Below are positions 21,301-32,200 of a DNA stretch of 64,000 bases, in pieces. Location of the stretch: NCBI GenBank assembly GCA_012845835.1, contig JABAKD010000016.1:15393625-15457624 (forward strand), given 5' to 3'. The DNA comes from Undaria pinnatifida. Its lineage: Eukaryota; Sar; Phaeophyceae; Laminariales; Alariaceae. A program made the position numbers and the translations under genes. The notes under the pieces were generated by a model. It searched no databases. It was given only the letters and a program-made list of their open reading frames with translations, and was not told where the DNA came from. Each line of letters begins with the position of its first letter. The stretch's first letter is position 1.

Positions 21301-24300
21301 GAATTCACCAATGCCGATAGCCCTAAGCAGAACGGTGTAGAAGGGAAAGCGCTACGTATCATCCAGAACGCGGGACTCGCCGCGTGCATCCAAGCGCCCA
21401 CCATATTTCCTCACATTCAACTACCGCCGACTAACTCCCTGTGGGCGGAAGCGGTGCACTGGGCTTGTGACGCCCTGAACCACACCGCGACCACTGCAAA
21501 CCCCGGGAACCGGTGGCCGCACGAAATGTGGTACGGAACTGCCGCACCTGCTTTACCGCACCCGTTCCTTCGCCCAGCGTACTGTCGCTAGAAACGCCCA
21601 TCGAAGTCGCACCCCCAGGCCGAAAGCTGCTTTTACCTCGAGCCGGGCATCGACCACCCAAGTTAATTCTTGCGGATGCTCACGCGGGCGAACAAGGTGG
21701 TGGAAACAAAGGACGTGACCTGGGAGGCAACGCTTAGGACAGGAGCGCCGTCACCCCCGCTGCCGGAGATGCCGGAGCAGGGAGGGACCGTGGGCCTAGA
21801 AGAAGCGCCTGAGCCGGGAGGGACGGATGTCTATGAATCCGCCCCGACGACTTCACTGCCGGTATTGGGGAGGGGAATTCCTCACCAACTCCGTGCGGTG
21901 TCTCTGATGACGCAAGCTGGCGGCGATTCGCAAGCCAAAAGTGAGGAGCTGAACGATTCATCAACGGTCAGCAGCGAACCGCCCGAAAGCGACACTTCAT
22001 CTCGAGATGACGACGATGCGTCCTCTTCTGACGATGAAGCTCCGACCCCGACTTCTATCCGGACTGCTGCGCACCAACTTAGAGCGCACATGTCAGGACC
22101 AGGCGATGGTGAAGAGATTCGGGAGGGAAGCCCGAGAGCGCAGACCAGAGCGCTCAACCGGGAAGCGGCAACGGGGCTGATTAGTACGATCGGACCCTGT
22201 GAGGGAGGCCGCATATTCCATGCGCTACTGGCGGCGCAAGACACAGGCGGTGAACCTACTCGGTTGCCAGATTGCCTCCTCAAGGAGGCGGAACCGGAAC
22301 CGACGTCTTACTCCACGGCGCGTTCTTGAATCTACTCTGGCGTTTGGTAGAGGCAACGCAAGCGGAATTTGATGGATTAGAGGCCGCTGACACTTTCACT
22401 GAGATTTCCGAAGTTCCGGCGGGTAGCAATATTGTGGAATCAAAGTGGCTCTTGAAGTGGAAGGGCGACGAGCATGGCATGATCGATAGAGCTAAGGCGA
22501 GATTGGTAGCTAAGGGCTATAGTCAGGTAGAGGGAGTTGTGACTACTTTGATACATTTGCCCCTACTGCACCAACCACGTCTAACCGCATCGTAGCAGCA
22601 ATGGCATGCAAACTTGACTGGGACTTGAGGCACTTGGACGTTGACCAGGCCTTTATTCAGTCAGAGTTGGATACCGAAATTTTCTCAAGATTGCTCCCTG
22701 GGTGTGGGCGGTTATCGGGTAAGGTAGTCCGACTCAACAAAGCGCTTTATGGGCTGAAGAAGAGTGGTTGCTCGTGGTATAAGCTAATGTCGTCAACCTT
22801 GGTTGAGTGCGGTTTTAAGCAGTGCTTGGTAGACCCGTACGTGTTTCGACTGATGGTGAATGACGAGGTTGCAGCGATGCTGGTGGTCCACGTGGACGAC
22901 ATCAAGATCGCGGCCACCAAGGAAATCACGGATTCAGTAGTGGCGGATCTCAACAAGAGATTCCCTACGAAACATCTTGGCGAGGTTACGTGGTACTTGG
23001 GTAGCGAGTACAAGAGAGATCGTGAGAAGAGAACCTTGGAGATTTCGCAGACCCAGTTTATTCGAAATGTTGTCGTTAGGCGTTCGGTCTCTGGCGACTT
23101 GTGTCGGGGTTTTCTAGGACGCAGAAATGCGTCACCCTATCAACTACCGAGGCGGAGTACGTAGCCATGAACGACGGGGTGAAGAAAGCCCTTTACGTGA
23201 GAGGAGTGTTGGTTTTCCTGATGCCCAGTCTGGGGTCGCCGAGTATTGGAGTGTTTGAAGACAACAAAGGGACGATAGAGTTGGCCAAAAACCCATTGAG
23301 CTCACCTAACAGTAAGCACATTGATGTACGGTGACTGATGTACGGTAACATTTTCTGCGCGAGTTGGTGGGGACGGGAGACTTGTCGGTTAAGTATCTCC
23401 GAACGGACGACCAGCATGCGGACATTCTCACGAAGGCTATTGGCAAAGAGAGTTTCGAGAAACACCGCGATTTTCTGTTAGGGATACGGTAATTTGTTGT
23501 TTGTGGATGGTGTTTGTTTTCATCGAGGCTTGTTAGTTGAACCAGCGCCAGGGATTGTGTTCGATATAGCTTGTCTCAACGAACAGCCTAGCAATAACTT
23601 ACGGTTACATACGTTTTGTCACGGGGGTAAGTTACAGGGATCGTCTCGTGGTGTCACCCACGAGCAGTCCCACGGGTATGTGCGAGTAGGCACTATGCGA
23701 GGAGGTTTCGGTGTTCGACTACCAGCGGTTGTTTCTGGGCTGTGGAGAGTTGACCCACATGACCCACTTCACCTTTCCCCCTGCATCCGTCTACCCCTTT
23801 CCGGGCCGACATAATAAAGACGTCTTGAACTATCTTCTACACACTGCGTGTTGCAGTGCCTCGCTCACAGCCTAGTGTGGTTGTCGGGAGCTTATCCATC
23901 CATCGCATATCAGCGCTAATTGAAAATAATCAAGTCCGTGGTCACAGGACAGGCTCCAGTCACTCTGGAGCTGAGGAATACCCTAGGGAAAAACACAAAC
24001 AACCCAAGGTGGTACACGCATATATCACAGCTGACGCAATTCATGCCTCCACCAGGAACATATAAAATTGAAATCGGGAGTCAGTCTACGATGTTCCAGG
24101 TCTATACCGGTGCATACGTCTCATTACTCGCGCCTGGAAAAACCGACTATACCGCTTGCCACCCAAGAAAGACTACCACGTATATATTATTCATAGTATC
24201 TATCACTACGCATACGCACGACAGACGCAAGTCAATTGGAAAAAAGAAACAAAGAACAACTAAGAAGAGAAAGGAAAGGAAAGAAAAAGAGAAGAAAGCG

Positions 24301-27300
24301 AAAAAAGAAAACGAAGGAGAAAAGGAAAGAAAAGAAAAGACAAGAAGAGCAAGAAAAATCAAGCCGAGAAGAGGAAACAAGGAAAGGAAGAGAAAAAAAA
24401 AAGTGGTATAGTACGTCAGAAAGTTTTTGCGCCTGATGGGGGTGGTTCTGTTCTGCTATTTTTTACTTTGGTACGTATGTCCCGCCGTCGACGCCAGCGT
24501 TGAGAGGGGGTTGCTCTACTTGCTGGGGAGGTGTTACGAGCACCACATCCTTTGGCGGTAATCGCCAATGCTCTCACGCGAGACACAGCATCAGGATGGG
24601 GAAGCATCGTGAGACGCTTGACAAGGACAACACCTGATCCCGAAGTCAAGGAGGGACAAACATGAGAGTGACAAAGTGGGTGAGGGACGCTCGCACCTAT
24701 TTCACCCGTGACTTGGGCTCCGCTGATGGAGAACACAACACTCAAAAGTGGAAGGTTGACAAGGACGAAGACGCTGAGCGGGTGACATTGTTGCTGTTGT
24801 TGTTCTCACATTAACACGCATAATCAAGTCCGTGGTCACAGGACAGGCTCCATTCACTCTGGAGCTGAGGAATACCCTAGGGAAAAACACGAACAACCCA
24901 AACGTGGTACACGCATATATCACAGCTGACGCAATTCATGACATGGGGTCCGCTGGTGGGGGACACGACGCCTCAAACCGGAAGACATACAACAACAGAG
25001 ACCCGGGGCGGGTGGCATGGGGTCCGCTGGCGGGGGACACGACGCCTCAAAGCGGAAGACATACAATATCGGAGAGCCTGGGCGGACTACAGTCTACATG
25101 GCGATACCAGGGTCCTCGAGAGAGGTCGGACCCCCCGAGGAACGTTAGGTTCAGGCCCATAATGCCCGCATGGTTTTTAGCACAATCAGCCTTTTTGAGC
25201 ACTAAAAAAATGCAAGTGCGAAGAGCATATTTTTTAGCAACAAAAGCATACACGCATAGGCGACGAGCATTGCTGCTTCGTTTTGGCCACAAAACATACG
25301 CGCGAGGAGCATATGCTCGAGCATATTTTAGCTAAGAGAGCATACACACATAGGCGACGAGCATTGCTGCTTCATAGCGGGTGTAAAGCCGGTAGATATA
25401 GGGCTTACAAGGTGTTTTAAGACATTTTTAAAAGCGCCTGGTGTTTAATCATCCGATAATTGTGGTGGTAACTTCGACTTGATTGGACCGGCGAGCATAA
25501 AGTGGCATTTGAAGTATATATACTTGTACCCGCCATCAAACGGAGCATAAGTGGGGGCATAAATCCCGAAAAACAGCATAACTAGTGAGCATACTTGACT
25601 TGTTTTAGCATACGAGTATGCATTTCGAAAAAATGGAGCACGAAATTAGAGAAAAAAGGGTGGATGGACCTGACCCTAAGGAAAGTTAACATATCACCTA
25701 GGGGTTTCCTATATATGTGTAGGCACGTTGATTCAGGAGACCAATCAATAACACATACTGCTTTCCAGAGCATAGAGGCGATAGTGCGCAGACAGAGGAT
25801 ATTGTTTGCGGGATTCGTAGCACGAATGGGGGAGGAGCGTCTGCCACAGAGGGAGATGTTTGGGGAGCTTGTTGGGGGTAAAGGCTACTCAGGGGGGCAA
25901 GAGAAAGACTGGCTGGTGCACCTGAAGGAGGATATGTCGTTCTTTGGAATGAACTTCGAAGGGTGGCGAAAGTCTGCTCAGAAGGCCGGCAGATGGTTTC
26001 GATGTGTAGAGGAGGAAGCCGAGTTTTTCATGCGGAAATGGCATGCGGCAGAGAGACGCGGAGCTGCAGAGCGACACGCAAAGGCGGCGGCAGCGCCATC
26101 CCCGACGGCATCCCTGAGCGGCCGGGGGGAGGGAGGGGGGGGGGGGGAGGAGGGGAGGAAGGAGGGAGGGAAGGGGGGGGGGGGCGTCCTGCCCAAGAGA
26201 CTGAAGTCTGGGTCTGACCATCATCGTCTTGAAGCTTTTTGGGCCTTCCAATGGCCGTCACAAGATAGCGTAAGACCGCCCTGACTTCTTCGCCATGTTG
26301 CGTTCTCTCCCCAGTGCCATTGATGATGCACTTGATACCCTCTATGAGCCCAATGCCGTCTTTAAACAGTTCCTAGGGTCTGCTAGTGTGGCGTTTTTTC
26401 CCTTTTCCTTTCCTTGCTTCCTCTTCTTGCCTTTTCTTTCCTTTCCTTATTCGCTTTTTTATTCTTTTCTTTTCTTCCTTTCCTTTCCTTTCTTTTCTTT
26501 TCTTTTCTTTTCTTTCCTTTCCTTTCCATCATTTTCTTTTCTTTTCTTTGTTTTGTTTTCTTCCGATTGACTTGAGTCTGACGCGCGTATGCGTAGTGAT
26601 AGGTACTACGTGTAATATATACGTGGTAGTCTTCCCTGGGTAGTAAGCGGTATAGTCGTTTTTTCAGGCACGTGTAGTGAGACGTATGCACCAGTATGGA
26701 CCTGGCACATCGTAGGCTGACTCCCGATTTCACTTTTTCTACGTTCCTGGCGGAGGCATGAATTGCGTCAGCTGTGATATAAGCGTGTACCACTTTTTTT
26801 TGTTTGTGTTTTTACCCTGGGGTATATTCCTCAGCTCCAGCGTGACTGGAGCCTGTCCTGTGACCACGGACTTGATTATGCGAGTTAATGTGAGAACAAG
26901 ACAGCATTTCCCATATGTTTCCACTATAATGGTGTTATTGGTTAACCTTTTGCAACTGGTCAAACGGACGAATACCCCACTAATTCCGTAACAAATGACG
27001 TCGTCGGCAGGACCATGGGTTTTTGGGGTCGTGGGTTCGAATCCCACCATCCTCAATAACAAACTTTTTCAGACTTTCCCGATGTCGATTTTGAAAAATT
27101 CTCTCCCCGGTATCCCCATGAAATGAAACCGCTTGCAAAGTGGCAGGTCCGCCCGTATATCCGTCCGACCTGGTATCCCGCCGTTCAAGGGGGGGGGAGT
27201 GTTATAAGGCTTAGTTTGGGTAAGCTATTGGTTAACCTTTTGCAAGTGGTCAAACGGACTAATACCACACTAACACCATAACATACCTCTATCTTAGCAC

Positions 27301-29188
27301 GCGTCGGTTCAACAACCAAACTGGGAAACTACCTCTAGATGTAAACACACATGCAGGCATGGAGTTGTTATTATTGTAGTTCAACAAAGTGGGAAGCTAG
27401 TTCAATGCAAAAACACCCCACGATACCTACAACAGCAGTATATTGTTATTTTTTTCCGGTAATGCTGCTACTATTTCTCCTGTGCTCGGAGTACATGTGA
27501 CCTTGTACATGATAGCAGGGATGAAAAAATGAACTACCTAATAGCTAGCCGTATATAACAAAGTGTAAAATATTGTATAGATTTACTACTTTTTTTTGTT
27601 TTTTTCTTTTCTCACACTTCTACTTTCCAGCTTCTGGACAAGCCGTGGTCGCAGGTGTCGTCCCTTCTTCCCCCCGGTTCTTGCCTTCAATTTTTATCGC
27701 GCATAGGGTTCAGCAATCCCACTGCTCGTCGATTTTTCATCGAGTGTTGCTAACTCACGCTCTCGCGCTTTCCGCAAGTCAATTTGTGCACAAGAGAAAA
27801 GTCCCAACGAATTTATACGAGTACGCACTCGGCGGGGCTCGAACTCACGAAACTGACCTATACCAGGCTCGAGGATAACCTGATACGCCACCGGGGCGAC
27901 CGGTATTGTTACTTACTGCTGTGAATACTACTACTTACTGCTGTGTGCAGTGCTTAGTGATAGGTTAGTATTAATAGCACTGTAGGGGTTTTTTAGTACT
28001 CTATACCAGTATGATTTTTTATAGTATTTTAATGTGCTGCCCATAAGAATATTGGAAGTCGGGATGATTTCGAAACAAGAAGCAAAGCTTAAGCTCACCA
28101 CACTAACTTCCGCATATTTTCATGCATATCGTGTGTTAATTTAACTCATCCATTGTAGTCACAAAATGAGGTGTATCACGCAACTTGCATGAGCATCGAT
28201 CCTAAATTTATCGAACTCACAGCTGACGTGTTTAGATATATTTCCTTCAAAATATAATACAGGACTCAAGTGTGTGTGGCATGAAGTGGATGACGTGTGA
28301 GGGTCTGTGACAGAACGGTACGACCCGTGTGCGTTTGGTGGTGACACGAGATTCATCTGTATTTTCCTCTCTCTACGACAGCGGCGCTAGAGAGGAGGGA
28401 ATATAAATGAATATTTTATCACCACCTGTCAAAAACACACGGATCGTACCGTCAAGTCAAAGACCCTCACTCACAGGCATCAATGGTACGAATTTGTCAT
28501 CCACTTCATGCCACACATACTTGAGTCCCATATCATATTATCACATCGACCTTCTCGGCAAAACGGCGTCATCGTCACCTCTGACGATTTAGCCGGGTCG
28601 AATGGGTGCGTTGACATATTGATTCCCCCTTCTGAACCAGGTTCGCATGCCGTTCTCCGCTGCACACACGGCCGCTGCGTCAAGACTGCGAGTATACGGA
28701 GTATATATTATTAAATTGAAAATACACTCCAGCTGTGAGATCGAGGATTTTGTCGAAACTCATCTTTTCAAGCTGTGTGTGATACTCCGATCGCGCGTAT
28801 TACGGGTTGTGTGTCATCATTGGGGATATAGGTCGGCGACTCCCCTTGCAACTACAGTGCAGCTATCAGGGCCAACGGGGTGATGTTAGTCAGTCTGTGC
28901 GCGGAAACTATAAAACCCGTTTTTGAGGGAGACAAAGTCTGACCGCTGTGGAAGGAAATGCATCAGTTTATCAAGTGAATCCTGTGAATCGAATAACCGG
29001 TGAGAGGAGGGCGGAGTTTTCAAGGACGTGGGGGGCTGGGTTTGATCAAGAGGGGGGGGGGGGGCGGGGGGCGTGACGGGCGGGGCAGCATAATCTGTGC
29101 GTGGAAACTATAAATCCTATCCTGTAAGTCGTACAACCAGTGAGGAGAGGGCGAAGCGTTCGAGGGGTTGGGGTGGGGTGGGGTGGGG

Positions 29189-29221
<33 letters not shown>

Positions 29222-32200
29222 GCAGACAGAAAGGGTTTTTTAATCAACATCTTTAGGTCGCATAGATGTAGGGGTTTGCTATACGCGTGGTACTAGGTCT
29301 AGGCGATGGTGCGGGTGGTGGGGAAGGAGGGGGCGTTGGGGGGGGGGGGGGGAATGAATGAAAGCTACGTCATGGATGCTTTAATGACGTGATATCAATT
29401 GCGTAGAAGTGTTTGTTACTCTGGCCGATTTCGATTGTAGGTGGGGCGTTTGAATAAAAAAGCGGGAAAAAACAGGGGGGGGGGGGGGGGGGATGAATTG
29501 GAGCTAGGTATGGATGGCTCGAAATATAAGGAGGTGATATCAGCTGGCTGGTAGTGTTTACTGCTCTTAGGCAGGTTTTGATTTCAGGTGGGGCGTTTGA
29601 ACAAGAAGGATCGGGGGGGAAAGGGGGGGGCGGGCGGGACAGTTCAATATCTTCACGGAAACTATATGGATAATGTACCGCAGTTGAGTTGTGTTTTATG
29701 GATAATGCGTGCGTGTTGTCTCTCTCCAACTACCTTTACGTTACGTTGCCGGAGGGAAAAGTTGAAATTATAGCCGTTGGGCGGGCGACGGAGGGGTGGA
29801 GAAAGTGGAAATTGAAGATGCTTGGAGATCCCCCCCCCAGCAGGGAAGCCGACGTAAGGCTGTTGGGCCTGGACGGCGGGGAAGGGTAAGGTCATTGCTC
29901 TCCCGCCGCGGCACTTTCACACGTGCTTGGAATTGTTGCGCAACGTCTATTGAATATGTGATGGTGTCACCTGCTCTTGCTATTCATGCGTTGTGTTTAC
30001 AGCATACAGCAAGCAGTCGTATGAATGCTCATCATCGCGATTTTGCTGCCGATTTAATCTCACGCGTTTATGCGGGATTCCTTCCAAAATGTCCCGTGGT
30101 CCCGTGATTCTGCCCCACCACAACCGAGTCCGGCGCCGAAGATAGGTGGATGCCGCATTCCCACGCGGCTCCACGCACGTACTCATGTTCCATTCTCGTA
30201 CATACAACTGAGTCCCGCGCTAAAATTGATGTCCGGAATCCTCACTAAATGATTAAATTTCTCAGACATCTGGGAGCCAGGGTATCGTGCGTGCGTGTAT
30301 GGGTACGTAGATACCGCTAATCTCCGATCACGCATGCCAATCGTGGGATCCGCCTTCAACAATGGATCTTCATAGTGGTTGACGCTCGGGATCGCAATCA
30401 CCCGCGTGTGATGGGCCCTCTACGAAAATGACCCAAGCTTCCACTTCTCACTGAAAGACCTCCCCTCGCTTGACGCGAGGGAAAATTGTGGAGGCACCTC
30501 GTTGCCACATTACAGTGGGCACCCTGTTTTGAGAGCACCTCGTGACCAGCTGAAACAGGCGTATTCTTCTTATCTGTAGCAAGTGTTTTAAGGCTTAGTT
30601 TGGGTAAGCTATTGGTTAACCTTGTGCAAGTGGTCAAACGGACTAATACCTCACTAATTCCCTAACAAATGGCGTCGTCGACAGACCATGTTTTTTTTGG
30701 GTCGTGGGTTCGAATCCCACCGTCCACAATAATGAACTTTTTCAGACTTTCCCCATGTCGAATTTGGAAAATAATCTCTCTGGTTTATGATGGTTTCGAC
30801 GAGTAGAGGAGGGAGCCCAGTTGTTCATGCGGAAATGGCATGAGACGGAGAGACGCAAAGCTGCAGAGCGACGCGCAAAGGCTGCGGCGACGCCATCCAC
30901 CGTCGGCATCTCTAAGCGGCCGGGGGGAGGGGGGAGGGGGGGAGGGGGGCAGGGGGGGGTGGGGGCAAGGGGGAGGGGGGGCAGGGGGGAGGGGGGGAGG
31001 GGGGAGGGGGGCAGGGGGGAGGGGGGGAGGGGGGAGGGGGGGCGTCCTGCCCAAGAGACTGAAGTCTGGGTCTGGCCATCATCAAGCTTTTTGGGCCTTC
31101 CAATGGCCGTCACAAGATATCGTAAGACCGCCCCGACTTTTTTTCGCCTTGTTGCGTTCTCTCCCCAGTGCCATTGATGATGCACTTGATGCCCTCTATG
31201 AGCCCAATGCCGTCTTTAGTCAGTTCCTAGGGTCTGCTAGTCTGACATTTTTTTCTCTTTTCCTTTCCGTGCTTCCTCTTCTTGTCTTGTCTTTTCTTGC
31301 TTTTCTTGTCTTTTCTTTTCTTTCCTTTCCTTTTTTCCTTTTTTCGCTTTCGTTTTCTTGTTTTTTCTTTCCTTTATATCTTCTTTCATTTTCTTTGTTT
31401 CTTTTTTCCAATTGACTTGCCTCTGCCGTGCGCATGCGTAGTGATAGGTATTACGTGTAATATATACGTGGTAGTCTTTCTTGGGTGGCAAGCGGTATAG
31501 TCGGTTTTTCCAGGCGCGAGTAGTGAGACGTGTGCACCAGTATGGACCTGGCACATCGTAGGCTGACTCCCGATTTCACTTTTTATATGTTTTTGGGGGA
31601 GGCATGAATTGCGTCAGCTGTGATATAAGCGTGTACCACCTTTTTTTTGTGTTTTTCCCTGGGGTATTGCTCAGCTCCAGAGTGACTGGAGCCTGTCCTG
31701 TGACCACGGACTTGATAATGCGAGTTAATGTGAGAACAACAACAACCACAACAACAGCAACCCAGGTAATGAAACCACTTGGATATTGACAGGTCCGCCC
31801 GTATATCCGGCCGACCTGCTATCCCGCCGTTTCAGGGGGGGAGAGTGTTAATACGGCTTAGTTTGGGTAAGCTATTGGTTAACCTTTTGCAAGTGGTCAA
31901 AAGGACTGATACCCCACTAATACCTTAACACAAGCAACATATAACTTTTGGTATGGCGGGACATGCCGATTTGACCGCTCTAAATTCCGGAACCTTCTTT
32001 CCTTGGGACTGGGATACCCACCAATGAAACTGTGAGTCTCAGCCTCGTCTAAACTCGTGCTACAAAACAAGTCTGATATCATCGAACGAGGCGACCTTCA
32101 TAGCATGTACCAGGGTATGACTTCTGCCAACATCCCTGCTGAGTCCCGTGGTGTCTGGATCACGTTCCGGGGAGTACCGCGGTGGCCGGACCCCGAACAA

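Larger units (their letters stand above)
18593..23926 (+). mobile_element. Ty1/copia LTR retrotransposon, decayed but complete in outline
   Basis: LTRs at 18593-18959 (367 bp) and 23558-23926 (369 bp) begin TGTTCGATATAG and end GAACA and GAAAA respectively. The target duplication TAATC is at 18588-18592 and 23927-23931. The interior carries gag, protease, integrase, then reverse transcriptase and RNase H, the Copia order. The LTRs differ at only a few sites, so insertion seems fairly recent, but the coding region is broken by stops, frameshifts and deletions. Confidence 0.92.
18556..24405 (-). mobile_element. LINE 3'-end copy split by a Copia insertion
   Basis: The minus-strand LINE terminus begins at 18556 (GTTGTTGTTGTTCTCACATT) and stops at CGCATAATC, 18592. 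It resumes after the Copia element at 23927 with TAATCAAGTCCGTGGTCACA and continues to the purine tract ending near 24405. Removing 18593-23926 and one TAATC restores the ordinary LINE tail. Confidence 0.85.

Noticed and set aside
27030-27055. Possible tRNA gene at the T-arm-like palindrome (also about 30705)
   Set aside because: No matching 5' acceptor strand or other arms; it lies inside TRIM interiors.
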